From contig JAFXFM010000023.1 in assembly GCA_017520545.1 (NCBI GenBank), positions 1 through 64,000 on the forward strand: DNA of 64,000 nt, in the 5' to 3' direction. The notes below the pieces were generated by a model. That model was not told the DNA's origin. It searched no databases and saw nothing but the letters and a program-made list of their open reading frames with translations. Positions 44,954 through 53,252 of the stretch are shown here, one piece after another. How positions within the stretch are numbered: position 1 is the first letter of the stretch; each line of letters opens with the position of its first letter. The stretch comes from Alistipes sp. Its GTDB lineage: Bacteria; Bacteroidota; Bacteroidia; Bacteroidales; Rikenellaceae. The position numbers were made by a program, and so were the translations under genes.

Positions 44954-45646
44954 ATGATTTATTCACACGAAGTGCAGCAAATGTGCTGCGTTAAGAAGGG
45001 TGCGAATCACGAGTCTGCTCCAATTCCTGAGGAGGGCAAGTGGGTGCGTGCCAAGGAGATTAAGGATATCTCCGGTCTTACTCACGGTATTGGTTGGTGC
45101 GCTCCACAGCAGGGTGCGTGCAAACTTACTCTCAACGTTAAGGAGGGTATCATTCAGGAGGCTTTGGTCGAGACTATCGGTTGCTCGGGTATGACTCACT
45201 CGGCAGCTATGGCTTCGGAAATTCTCCCCGGCAAGACTATCTTGGAGGCGTTGAACACCGACCTCGTTTGCGACGCTATCAACACCGCAATGCGCGAGTT
45301 GTTCAAGCAGATTGTTTACGGTCGTACACAGTCGGCTTTCTCGGAGGGTGGTCTCGTTATCGGTGCTTCGCTCGAAGACCTCGGTAAGGGCTTGCGTTCG
45401 CAGGTAGGTACTATGTTCGGTACTTTGGCTAAGGGTACTCGCTACCTCGAAATGGCTGAGGGTTACTGTACTCGTATGGGCCTCGACGCTAACGACGAGG
45501 TTATCGGCTACGAGTTTGTTCACCTCGGCAAGTTTATGGACTTCGTAAAGAAGGGCGTAGAGCCTGTTGAGGCTTTGGAGAAGGCTAAGGGTTCGTATGG
45601 CCGCTTCAAGGACGCAGTTAAGTACATTGACCCACGCCACGAGTAA
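44954..45646 (+). CDS. Fe-S cluster assembly scaffold-like protein
   Basis: 230 residues resembling the NifU/IscU N-terminal scaffold fold. Conserved Cys are in QMCCVKKG, WCAPQQGACKL and ETIGCSGMTHS; the last fits the G-C-S segment of IscU-type scaffolds. In Bacteroidota this protein is regularly encoded directly before the GGGtGRT protein, as here (38 nt gap). It may hand a cluster to that partner or be an enzyme subunit with a cluster of its own. Function is not established. Confidence 0.75.
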   Translation: MIYSHEVQQMCCVKKGANHESAPIPEEGKWVRAKEIKDISGLTHGIGWCAPQQGACKLTLNVKEGIIQEALVETIGCSGMTHSAAMASEILPGKTILEALNTDLVCDAINTAMRELFKQIVYGRTQSAFSEGGLVIGASLEDLGKGLRSQVGTMFGTLAKGTRYLEMAEGYCTRMGLDANDEVIGYEFVHLGKFMDFVKKGVEPVEALEKAKGSYGRFKDAVKYIDPRHE

Positions 45647-45684
45647 TAAACCATATTGTTAAACCTATAAAATCAGAGAAGATT

Positions 45685-46683
45685 ATGGCATTATTTGAGA
45701 GCTATGAGCGCAGAATTGATAAAATTAACGCTGTGCTTGCACAATATGGTATCAAGAGCATCGAGGAGGCAAAGGCTATCTGCGATGAGAAGGGTTTGGA
45801 TCCTTACAAGATGTGTGAGGAGACTCAGCCAATCTGTTTCGAGAATGCAAAGTGGGCTTACGTAGTAGGCGCTGCTATCGCAATTAAGAAGGGTTGCACC
45901 GTTGCAGCCGACGCAGCCGAGGCTATCGGCGAGGGCTTGCAGGCATTCTGCATCAATGGTTCAGTAGCCGAGGACCGCAAGGTAGGTATCGGCCACGGTA
46001 ACTTGGCAGCACGTTTGCTCCGCGAGGAGACACAGTGCTTCGCATTCTTGGCAGGCCACGAGTCGTTCGCTGCTGCCGAGGGCGCAATCAAAATCGCAGA
46101 GATGGCAAACAAGGTTCGTAAGAACCCACTCCGCGTTATTTTGAATGGTTTGGGTAAGGACGCAGCGAAGATTATCTCGCGTATCAACGGCTTTACCTAT
46201 GTTCAGACACAGTTCGACTACTACACAGGCGAGGTACACGAGGTATCGGCAACTCCATATTCGGACGGTCTTCGTGCAAAGGTACGTTGCTATGGTGTTG
46301 ATGACGTTCGCGAGGGCGTAGCAGTGATGTGGCGTGAGGATGTTGACGTATCGATTACCGGTAACTCGACAAACCCAACCCGTTTCCAGCACCCGGTAGC
46401 AGGAACATACAAGAAGGAGCGCGTATTGGCAGGTAAGAAGTACTTCTCGGTAGCTTCGGGAGGTGGTACAGGTCGTACATTGCACCCAGATAATATGGGC
46501 GCAGGTCCTGCATCGTATGGTATGACCGATACCCTTGGTCGTATGCACTCTGACGCTCAGTTCGCAGGTTCGTCGTCAGTACCGGCACACGTTGAGATGA
46601 TGGGCTTCCTCGGTATGGGTAACAACCCAATGGTAGGTGCTACTGTTGCAGTTGCCGTTGCTGTCGAGCAGGCGATGAAATAG
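45685..46683 (+). CDS. GGGtGRT protein, function unknown
   Basis: 332 residues, named after its signature, here ASGGGTGRTLHPDNMG near residue 260. Other features are a conserved Cys-rich N-terminal part (AKAICDEKGLDPYKMCEETQPICFENAK), the central GKDAAKIISRINGFTYVQ, and an Ala/Val-rich hydrophobic end (GATVAVAVAVEQAMK). No signal peptide or clear membrane segment. It forms a two-gene operon with the Fe-S scaffold-like gene and ends at a strong terminator. Widespread in anaerobes; reaction unknown. Confidence 0.88.
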   Translation: MALFESYERRIDKINAVLAQYGIKSIEEAKAICDEKGLDPYKMCEETQPICFENAKWAYVVGAAIAIKKGCTVAADAAEAIGEGLQAFCINGSVAEDRKVGIGHGNLAARLLREETQCFAFLAGHESFAAAEGAIKIAEMANKVRKNPLRVILNGLGKDAAKIISRINGFTYVQTQFDYYTGEVHEVSATPYSDGLRAKVRCYGVDDVREGVAVMWREDVDVSITGNSTNPTRFQHPVAGTYKKERVLAGKKYFSVASGGGTGRTLHPDNMGAGPASYGMTDTLGRMHSDAQFAGSSSVPAHVEMMGFLGMGNNPMVGATVAVAVAVEQAMK

Positions 46684-46703
46684 TATTTCGCAATTTGATA
46701 ACC

Positions 46704-46739
46704 AAGCACGATTCGATTACGGGTCGTGCTTTTTTTTTG
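46704..46739 (+). terminator. Terminator of the GGGtGRT operon
   Basis: AAGCACGA and TCGTGCTT form an 8-bp stem with a 12-nt loop, followed by about eight T. Confidence 0.88.
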
Positions 46740-46754
46740 TTAGTGAGTACAGAA

Positions 46755-46872
46755 TGCAAAACGGAAAACGGAACCGACGCCAAGTCTAGCGCAGAGGCTG
46801 CTTGCAGACTCTGCCTTGACGCGAAGGAGGAAAAGCCTGCGAAGCAGGATTAAAACGGAAAACGGAAAACTT
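46755..46872 (-). repeat. Dispersed repeat family B, reverse copy, with heptamers
   Basis: GGAACCGACGCCAAG ... CCTGCGAAGCAGGATT at 46769-46852, flanked by AACGGAA heptamers. Its inner sequence matches 1-65 of the window better than the copies at 39 and 43 kb. Confidence 0.8.
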
Positions 46873-47212
46873 TTGTTTAGATAGTAGTTAGTAGAGAGTA
46901 GAGAGTAGTTAAAGATATACCGCGCACCCCAGTAATCCCCAGTAATCCCCAGTAACCCCCTATTGCGCACCACAGCAATACGATTCACCATAGCAATACG
47001 ATTCGACCGGTCGTAGCAGGTTTGAGCAGAGCAAGATATGTGAGCGTGGGCGGACAACTTTGTTGCGAGGATGTGGCTGATAGATAAAAGGATATTTATA
47101 TACTTTTATTTGTCAGCAACAGGCTCGATATTGCGCAGCAATACGCCTACGCGCACTATCGCAGACTACTCTGCCACACCGCCACCGACTGAACGAAGCC
47201 CTCGATTGAAGC
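46873..47212. other. Non-coding spacer, little recognisable
   Basis: 46886-46912 has AGTAGTTAGTAGAGAG-type short repeats, and 46921-46965 CCCCAGTAAT decamers. Two copies of AGCAATACGATTC follow at about 46972 and 46992. The rest up to the tRNA terminator has no gene, RNA or repeat that I recognise. Confidence 0.5.
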
Positions 47213-47242
47213 GAAAAAAGAGAAGCGAATAATCGCTTCTCT
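47213..47242 (-). terminator. Terminator of tRNA-Ser
   Basis: On the minus strand AGAGAAGCGA-TTAT-TCGCTTCTCT followed by six T, starting 8 nt after the tRNA 3' end. Confidence 0.88.
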
Positions 47243-47249
47243 CTTGGAG

Positions 47250-47334
47250 CGGAAAGAGAGGGATTCGAACCCCCGGACCCTCTCAGGTCATCGGTTTTCA
47301 AGACCGGCGCATTCGACCACTCTGCCATCTTTCC
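47250..47334 (-). tRNA. tRNA-Ser(UGA)
   Basis: 85 nt on the minus strand. Acceptor GGAAAGA pairs with TCTTTCC, with discriminator G73 as in serine tRNAs. The anticodon stem-loop is CGGTC-TTGAAAA-CCG type with anticodon TGA, the long variable arm required of tRNA-Ser is present, and the T loop is GGTTCGAATCC. CCA is not encoded. It reads UCA-family codons. Confidence 0.95.
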
Positions 47335-47339
47335 GAGCG

Positions 47340-47370
47340 CAAAGGTACGACCTTTTTTCTATTTTGCAAA
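47340..47370 (-). promoter_or_regulatory. Promoter of tRNA-Ser
   Basis: Minus strand TTTG (47367-47370), 19-nt spacer, TACCTTTG (47340-47347): a complete match to the Bacteroidota consensus, 5 nt from the mature tRNA 5' end. Confidence 0.75.
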
Positions 47371-47385
47371 ATTTTTCTCGAAAAG

Positions 47386-47446
47386 TTGAATTTTAGAGCG
47401 ATATTTTATAACTTTGTAGGTTGGAAGGTGAAATGTAATTTCACCA
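47386..47446 (+). promoter_or_regulatory. Orphan rightward promoter with hairpin
   Basis: TTG (47386-47388), 20-nt spacer, TAACTTTG (47409-47416). About 10 nt later is the perfect hairpin GGTGAAAT-GTA-ATTTCACC. No reading frame starts before yebC at 47879, so it gives either a ~460-nt leader or an unrecognised small RNA. Confidence 0.45.
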
Positions 47447-47494
47447 CGCCCAAAAAGCGGAGGGCAGAGAACTGAATTTTAGACGAGAGAACAA

Positions 47495-47620
47495 TTAAAC
47501 GGAAAACGGAAAGCGGAAAGCGGAAAACTTTTATTTTTTCAATTTTCAGTTTTTTCACTTTTTACACCACTGAAAATGTGAAAATGTGAAAATAATGAAA
47601 ATTTAGACGAGAGTCGAGAG
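47495..47620. repeat. Heptamer and AT-rich repeats
   Basis: GGAAAGC/GGAAAAC units (47500-47530), then TTTTCAGTTTTTTCAC, and ATGTGAAAATGTGAAAATAA, which are partly complementary to each other. Confidence 0.6.
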
Positions 47621-47636
47621 TTGGCGCGAGAGATAA

Positions 47637-47735
47637 GGGTGAGTAAAGGCAAGTAAAGGCCAGTAAGGGCCAGTAAGGGTGCGCGCTTTCTTTACTAGCC
47701 GTTATTAGCCCTTAATAGCCGTTACTAGCCGTTAT
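47637..47735 (-). repeat. Decamer palindromic array, copy 2 (inverted)
   Basis: Reverse complement of the array at 44684-44770: AGTAAAGGCC units, core GGGTGCGCGCTTTCT, then TTACTAGCCG units. Followed by TAATGGC heptamers at 47781-47815 and the short leader of yebC. Confidence 0.75.
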
Positions 47736-47878
47736 TAATGCTTGCGCCTTGACAAGGGTCGGAGTTCGCACAACTAAAAAGGCTAATGGCTAATAGCTAA
47801 TGGCTAATAGCCCCAAAAATCGGAACGATTTACAGAACAGGAAGCAATAAGTTTACAAACAAAATAAAAGAAAAAAGT

Positions 47879-48604
47879 ATGGGAAGAGCATTTGAGTATC
47901 GCAAAGCGAGAAAGATGAAGAGATGGGGTCATATGGCTCGTGTCTTTACGAAGATTGGAAAGGAGATTGAGATTGCGGTTAAGGCGGGTGGTAGCGACCC
48001 ATCGGCTAATACACGATTGCGTATCTTAATGCAGAATGCCAAGGCAGAGAATATGCCGAAGGAGAATGTGGAGAGAGCAATTAAGCGTGCAACGGAGAAG
48101 GACGCAGCAGATTACAAGGAGGTAGTATATGAGGGATATGGCCCTAATGGTGTAGCATTCCTCGTGGAGACTGCCACCGACAACACAAACCGCACCGTAG
48201 CGAATATCCGTATGTACTACAACAAGTGCGGTGGTACGCTCGGCAACTCGGGCTCGGTAGGCTTTATGTTTGAGCACAAGTGTGTATTCAAGTTCAAGGC
48301 GGAGGGGGCAGACCCTGAGGAGTTGGAGCTCGAAATGATTGACCTTGGCGTAGATGAGTTCTACGTAGAGGAGGACGGCATCAACGTATACGCTCCATAC
48401 GAGTCATTCGGTGCTATTCAGAAGTGGTTGGACGACCAAGGCTACGAGATTGTATCGGGAGAGTCGGTACGTATCCCAACCGATACCAAGGAGCTCGACG
48501 CTGAGGGTCGCGAGGCTGTTGAGAAGTTGGTTGAGAAGTTGGAGGAGGACGACGACGTAGTAAATGTATATCACACTATGGCGGAGGCCGACGGCGAGGA
48601 GTAA
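47879..48604 (+). CDS. YebC/PmpR family protein
   Basis: 241 residues, normal for the family. The N-terminus MGRAFEYRKARKMKRWGHMARVFTKIGKEI is the variant of the usual GHSKW start. ARLR-type segment TRLRILMQNAKAENMPKENV and the acidic C-terminal domain follow. YebC-type proteins act as DNA-binding regulators or, as recent work shows for the family, as translation factors relieving stalls at proline runs. Which applies here is unknown. It is 35 nt ahead of the amino-sugar cluster and may share its transcript. Confidence 0.92.
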   Translation: MGRAFEYRKARKMKRWGHMARVFTKIGKEIEIAVKAGGSDPSANTRLRILMQNAKAENMPKENVERAIKRATEKDAADYKEVVYEGYGPNGVAFLVETATDNTNRTVANIRMYYNKCGGTLGNSGSVGFMFEHKCVFKFKAEGADPEELELEMIDLGVDEFYVEEDGINVYAPYESFGAIQKWLDDQGYEIVSGESVRIPTDTKELDAEGREAVEKLVEKLEEDDDVVNVYHTMAEADGEE

Positions 48605-48639
48605 GAGATAGAGAAACAGAAACCATAAAAACTATAACT

Positions 48640-50553
48640 ATGAACAACAAGTATGCATTGCCAAAAGATGGCGGTTTGATCGCCGATGAGGCTTTCAAGG
48701 ACCTTACACAGCGTTACGAGCGTATCGCAACACAAGCCTACGAGAGTGAGTATGAGGGTGTGCAGTACATTGCCGACAATATCGTTGCCGCAATCAAGGC
48801 ACACAAGGGCGACAAGCCTTTTGTACTCGGACTAACCACAGGAAAGACCCCTATCGGCTTGTACCGCGAGTTGGTTAAGCGTTATAAGAATGGCGAGGTA
48901 AGTTTTGCAAATGTTGCAGTATACAGCCTCGACGAGTTCTACCCTATCAAGCCAACCGAGAAGCAGAGTCGCAACCACCGTATTCACGAGGAGTTACTCG
49001 ACCACATCGACATTTGTCCCGAGAATATCAATTTCCCTGACGGAACACTTCCACGCGAGAAGTTGTCGGCCTTCTGCGCCAACTATGGTAAGGCTCACAT
49101 CGATTTGATGATTATCGGCGTAGGTAAGGACGGACAGATTGGCTTCAACGAGCCGGGCTCTCACGCCAAGTCGGGCACTCGTCTTGTGCAGTTGTCGTAC
49201 CAGTCGCGCAAGGTGCAGTCGGGCGCATTCGGCAGCCTCGATTGCACTCCGAAGATGGCTATCACGATGGGTATAGATACCGTAATGAAGGCAGAGCGCA
49301 TTATCGTGATGGCTTGGGGCGAGGATAAGGCAAATGTTGCCAAGCAGATTATTGAGGGCGAGGTTTCGGAGTTGGTTCCGGCGTCGTACTTGCAGGCTCA
49401 CAACAATATCGAGGTGGTTATCGACGAGGGTGCAGCATCGCAGCTCACTCGCGTACAGACTCCTTGGTTGGTAGGCTCGTGCCAATGGACACCAAAGTTC
49501 ACCCGCAAGGCTGTGGTTTGGTTGTGCGGTGTTGTAAACAAGCCTATTTTGAAGCTTACACACAAGGATTATATCGAAAATTCGCTCGGCGAGCTGTTGG
49601 AGCAGGGTCGCACCTACGACCAGATTAACATCGACGTCTTCAACGACTTGCAGCACACCATCACCGGTTGGCCGGGTGGCAAGCCAAATGCAGACGACAC
49701 GACACGTCCTGTAAAATCTACTCCATTCCCAAAGAATGTATTGATTTTCTCGCCACACCCTGATGATGACGTTATCTCGATGGGTGGAACATTTATCCGC
49801 CTCGTGCAGCAGGGACACAACGTCCACGTAGCATACGAGACTTCGGGTAACGTAGCAGTTCACGACGACGTGGTATTGCAGAATATCGACGCAGCACACG
49901 AGTTGGGCTTTGCCGATGAGTATGCAACTGTCGAGGCTATCATCAAGAGCAAGAAACCGGGTGAGCCTGAGCCACGTCCATTGCTCAATTTGAAGGGTGC
50001 ATTGCGTCGCGCCGAGGCACGCGCGGCGGTGCGTTCATTCGGTTTGAATGCCGACACCAATGCCCACTTCCTCAACCTTCCATTCTACGAAACAGGAGGT
50101 ATCAGCAAGAGCCCATTCACACAGGCTGATATCGACATCGTAGCGAAGTTGTTGCGCGAGGTTAAGCCTCATCAGATTTACGCTGCGGGCGACTTGTCGG
50201 ACCCACACGGAACACACCGCACCTGCATCGAGATTGTGTTGGAGGCAATCGAGATGGTTCGCAACGACGAATGGTTCAAGGGTTGCCACTTGTGGCTCTA
50301 TCGTGGTGCTTGGATGGAGTGGGATCTCGGCTCGGTGGATATGGCAGTGCCACTCTCGCCAAACGAGATGATTGCAAAGCGCCACGCCATCTATCGCCAC
50401 CTCTCGCAGAAGGATATCGTACCATTCCCTGGCGAGGACCCACGCGAGTTCTGGCAGCGTAGCGAGGATAGAACCCAAACCACCGCAAAGCAGTATGACG
50501 CTCTCGGAATGGCAGAGTATCAGGCTATTGAGGTGTTTGTACGAATGTTTTAA
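48640..50553 (+). CDS. NagB-like domain fused to PIG-L deacetylase domain
   Basis: 637 residues. The N-terminal half (about 40-300) is a glucosamine-6-phosphate deaminase fold: LGLTTGKTPIGLY, SLDEFY (catalytic Asp) and GVGKDGQIGFNEP. In E. coli NagB the last motif reads DGHIAFNEP with catalytic His143; here it is Gln166. The C-terminal half (about 365-600) is a PIG-L/LmbE zinc N-deacetylase: FSPHPDDDVISMGG and DPHGTHRTC hold the metal ligands. The protein could deacetylate an N-acetylglucosamine compound, with the NagB part binding the product. Similar fusions occur in Bacteroides. It precedes a canonical nagB by 27 nt. Confidence 0.88.
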   Translation: MNNKYALPKDGGLIADEAFKDLTQRYERIATQAYESEYEGVQYIADNIVAAIKAHKGDKPFVLGLTTGKTPIGLYRELVKRYKNGEVSFANVAVYSLDEFYPIKPTEKQSRNHRIHEELLDHIDICPENINFPDGTLPREKLSAFCANYGKAHIDLMIIGVGKDGQIGFNEPGSHAKSGTRLVQLSYQSRKVQSGAFGSLDCTPKMAITMGIDTVMKAERIIVMAWGEDKANVAKQIIEGEVSELVPASYLQAHNNIEVVIDEGAASQLTRVQTPWLVGSCQWTPKFTRKAVVWLCGVVNKPILKLTHKDYIENSLGELLEQGRTYDQINIDVFNDLQHTITGWPGGKPNADDTTRPVKSTPFPKNVLIFSPHPDDDVISMGGTFIRLVQQGHNVHVAYETSGNVAVHDDVVLQNIDAAHELGFADEYATVEAIIKSKKPGEPEPRPLLNLKGALRRAEARAAVRSFGLNADTNAHFLNLPFYETGGISKSPFTQADIDIVAKLLREVKPHQIYAAGDLSDPHGTHRTCIEIVLEAIEMVRNDEWFKGCHLWLYRGAWMEWDLGSVDMAVPLSPNEMIAKRHAIYRHLSQKDIVPFPGEDPREFWQRSEDRTQTTAKQYDALGMAEYQAIEVFVRMF

Positions 50554-50580
50554 CAAGTAACAAAGTAAAATGAAGATATT

Positions 50581-51369
50581 ATGAGACTTATTATTCAGGA
50601 TAACGCACAGACAGCAGGTCGTTGGGCTGCGGAGTACATCGTAAAGCGCATCAATGAGAAGGAGGCGGCAGGCGGTCGCTTTGTTCTCGGTTTGCCAACC
50701 GGCTCTACCCCACTTATCACCTACGCACGACTCATCGAGTTGTACAAGGAGGGTAAGGTATCGTTCAAGAATGTTGTAACATTCAATATGGACGAGTATG
50801 TAGGTTTGCCACAGGAGCACCCTGAGAGCTACCATTCGTTTATGTGTAACAACTTCTTCAAGCACATCGACATCAACCCAGCAAACGTAAATATCCTCAA
50901 CGGCAACGCAGCCGATTTGGCAAAGGAGTGCGAGGAGTACGAGGCGAAGATTGTAGCCGCAGGCGGTATTGATTTGTTCTTGGGCGGTATTGGCGAGGAC
51001 GGACATTTGGCATTCAACGAGCCATTCTCGTCGCTCCACTCGCGCACACGTATCAAGACTTTGACCTACGACACCCTGCTCGTAAATTCGCGCTTCTTCG
51101 ACAACGACGTGAATAAGGTTCCGAAGTTGGCTTTGACCGTTGGTATCGGCACCGTTCTCTCGGCTAAGGAGGTTATTATCCTCGCGTTTGGCCACAAGAA
51201 GGCTGTTGCATTGCACAATGCAGTAGAGGGTGCTTATTCGCACACCTGCACAGCTTCGGCTATCCAGACTCACCCTCACGGAATGATTGTCTGCGACGAG
51301 GCTGCAACCGTAGAGTTGAAGGTGGGCACCTACCGCTACTTCAAAGATATCGAGAAGGATAATTTGTAA
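50581..51369 (+). CDS. nagB: Glucosamine-6-phosphate deaminase
   Basis: Converts glucosamine-6-P to fructose-6-P and ammonia. 262 residues, almost colinear with E. coli Nag[26 protein letters not shown] (catalytic Asp), [13 protein letters not shown] with the catalytic Asp, His and Glu intact, and a C-terminal RYFKDIE. The allosteric GlcNAc-6-P site residues appear conserved in part. It lets the cell use amino sugars as carbon and nitrogen source and balances glmM-driven synthesis. Middle of the amino-sugar operon. Confidence 0.96.
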   Translation: MRLIIQDNAQTAGRWAAEYIVKRINEKEAAGGRFVLGLPTGSTPLITYARLIELYKEGKVSFKNVVTFNMDEYVGLPQEHPESYHSFMCNNFFKHIDINPANVNILNGNAADLAKECEEYEAKIVAAGGIDLFLGGIGEDGHLAFNEPFSSLHSRTRIKTLTYDTLLVNSRFFDNDVNKVPKLALTVGIGTVLSAKEVIILAFGHKKAVALHNAVEGAYSHTCTASAIQTHPHGMIVCDEAATVELKVGTYRYFKDIEKDNL

Positions 51370-51386
51370 AAAAAACAGATACTACT

Positions 51387-52487
51387 ATGACCGAAAAACT
51401 TCTTAAAATTGCCTCTGAGTTCGTTCTCGAAGGCGCAATCAAAGAGATTACTCCGCTGGGACAGGGTTTCATCAACGATACCTTTATTATCCACACCGAG
51501 GGTGATGCTCCGAACTACATTTTGCAGCGCAAGAATCAGATTGTATTCCCTGACGTGCCTGCAATGATGGACAACATCGACCGCGTAACTGCACACATTC
51601 GCAAGAAGGTGGCAGCCGAGGGAGGCGACGTTCGTCGCGAGGTTATGACTATCAACCACACCCACGATGGCAAGTTCTACCACATCGACGAGGATGGCGA
51701 GTATTGGGCAGTTTGCGAGTTTATCGCCGACACTATCGCCTACGATGCGGCAAATAGCGAGGCTTTGGCACGTATGGGCGGTATGGGTATCGGTAAGTTC
51801 CAGTCGCAGTTGGCAGACTTCACCGAGCCATTGGCAGAGGTTATCAAGGGCTTCCACAACATCAAGCACCGTTTCGTACAGTGGGACGAGGCTTTGGCAC
51901 AGGACTTGGCAGGTCGCAAGGCCTCTATTGCGGAGGAGATTTCGTGGATTGAGTCGCGTCGTGAGGAGATGCTCGCATTTTGGGCAAAGGTTGAGAGTGG
52001 CGAGATTCCAATGCGCGTAACTCACAACGACACCAAAATTAACAATATCCTCTTCGACAAGCAGGGCAATGTGCTTTGCGTTATCGACTTGGATACCGTG
52101 ATGTCGGCACCTGCATTGAACGACTTTGGCGATGCTATCCGCACCTATGCAAACACAGGCGCAGAGGACGCAGAGGATCTCTCTACCGTATCGCTCTCGT
52201 TGCCTATGTTTGCCGCTTATGCCGATGGCTACCTCTCGCAGCAGGCAAAGACTCTTACACAGGCAGAGTTGGATCACCTCGCATTCTCGGCTCGTTACAT
52301 CACATTCGAGCAGGTGTTGCGATTCTTGATGGACTACATCAATGGTGATACCTATTATAAAATTAAGTCGCCTAACCACAACCTCGTACGTACCCACGCT
52401 CAGTATGCATTGTTGCAGAGCATCGAGTCGCAGTACGCAGAGATGTGCGAGGTGATTAAGGCTACAACTGCTAAATATCGCGCTTAA
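51387..52487 (+). CDS. Phosphotransferase resembling N-acetylhexosamine 1-kinase
   Basis: 366 residues of the aminoglycoside-phosphotransferase/choline-kinase fold. Catalytic loop VTHNDTKINNILFD (Asp as base) and Mg-binding VIDLDTVMSAPALNDFGDAIR closely follow the pattern of NahK, which phosphorylates GlcNAc/GalNAc at C1. N-terminal IKEITPLGQGFINDTFII is the ATP-binding loop. Its place after two NagB genes supports an amino-sugar substrate, but this is inference. Starts 17 nt after nagB. Confidence 0.85.
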   Translation: MTEKLLKIASEFVLEGAIKEITPLGQGFINDTFIIHTEGDAPNYILQRKNQIVFPDVPAMMDNIDRVTAHIRKKVAAEGGDVRREVMTINHTHDGKFYHIDEDGEYWAVCEFIADTIAYDAANSEALARMGGMGIGKFQSQLADFTEPLAEVIKGFHNIKHRFVQWDEALAQDLAGRKASIAEEISWIESRREEMLAFWAKVESGEIPMRVTHNDTKINNILFDKQGNVLCVIDLDTVMSAPALNDFGDAIRTYANTGAEDAEDLSTVSLSLPMFAAYADGYLSQQAKTLTQAELDHLAFSARYITFEQVLRFLMDYINGDTYYKIKSPNHNLVRTHAQYALLQSIESQYAEMCEVIKATTAKYRA

Positions 52488-52488
52488 T

Positions 52489-53115
52489 ATGAAAATTGCG
52501 AAGATAGATTTGTCGGGACACACCCTCGAAGAGATTTTCGAGGGTATCGCTCCCGAGAGGATTGCCTGCTGTAATTGGGCCGAGGAGTACCCTTACGCGC
52601 CAAATGTATCGTTTAAGATGTTCCATACGGGCGAGAAGTTGTACGTTCGCTTCGATGTCGAGGAGGGCTATACGGCGGCTCGTGTAGCCGAGGATAATGG
52701 CGAGGTTTGGACCGACTCGTGCTGCGAGTTCTTCCTATCGTTGGACGGCGAGGCATACTACAACGTCGAGACTACCTGCATTGGCAAGATGTTGATTGGC
52801 TATCGAGCAAAGGGTCAGGATGTTATTCACGCCGACGACACTGTACTTTCGCAAGTTGAGCGCATCACTTCACTCGGCTCGGAGCCTTTCGAGGAGCGCG
52901 TGGGCGAGAATAAGTGGTCGTTGATGTTGGGACTTCCAACCTCGATTATGCACCAGCACAAGGTTGAGAGTTGGGACGGCTTGAAGTTGAAGGTTAATCT
53001 CTACAAATGTGGCGATAACCTCTCGAAACCACACTTCCTCTCGTGGCAACCAATCGCACTTCCGCAACCTTGCTTCCACTGCCCTGAGTTCTTCACGGCA
53101 ATCGAGTTGGAGTAA
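52489..53115 (+). CDS. CBM9-like domain protein without signal peptide
   Basis: 208 residues matching the carbohydrate-binding family 9-like (CBM9_2) domain: beta-rich, with VSFKMFHTGEKLYVRFDVEEGYTAA, the acidic DSCCEFFLSL, and the terminal CFHCPEFFTAIELE. CBM9 modules are normally exported parts of larger enzymes; here the whole protein is one module and starts MKIAKIDLSGH without a signal sequence, so it is probably cytosolic. It starts 1 nt after the kinase stop, so it is translated with it and could bind the same sugar or sugar phosphate. Function unknown. Confidence 0.75.
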   Translation: MKIAKIDLSGHTLEEIFEGIAPERIACCNWAEEYPYAPNVSFKMFHTGEKLYVRFDVEEGYTAARVAEDNGEVWTDSCCEFFLSLDGEAYYNVETTCIGKMLIGYRAKGQDVIHADDTVLSQVERITSLGSEPFEERVGENKWSLMLGLPTSIMHQHKVESWDGLKLKVNLYKCGDNLSKPHFLSWQPIALPQPCFHCPEFFTAIELE

Positions 53116-53120
53116 AAAAT

Positions 53121-53171
53121 ATCGTCAATTATTGAGGGTATTTTGTGCCAAGAAAGGTAGCGAAAAGGGAT
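53121..53171 (+). repeat. Repeat family A, 5' fragment
   Basis: ATCGTCAATTATTGAGGGTA then TTTTGTGCC and GGTAGCGAAAA. Only the left half is present; the loop and right arm are lost. Confidence 0.6.
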
Positions 53172-53204
53172 AAAATGCAGAATCAGAAAAGCTAAGGGCT
53201 AAAA

Positions 53205-53242
53205 GCAACAAGATGGGTATCGTTTTCGATACCCATCTTGTT
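53205..53242 (+). terminator. Terminator of the amino-sugar operon
   Basis: AACAAGATGGGTATCG and CGATACCCATCTTGTT form a perfect 16-bp stem with a TTTT loop, ending in TTTAT. Confidence 0.8.
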
Positions 53243-53252
53243 TATAGAAGTT

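Noticed and set aside
47250..47334. Integration site of a genomic island at tRNA-Ser
   Set aside because: No integrase, no direct repeat of the tRNA 3' end, and neighbours are ordinary chromosomal genes.
48640..51369. Frameshifted duplication of nagB
   Set aside because: The first gene has a full-length PIG-L domain and an intact frame; the two NagB parts differ too much to be a recent duplication.
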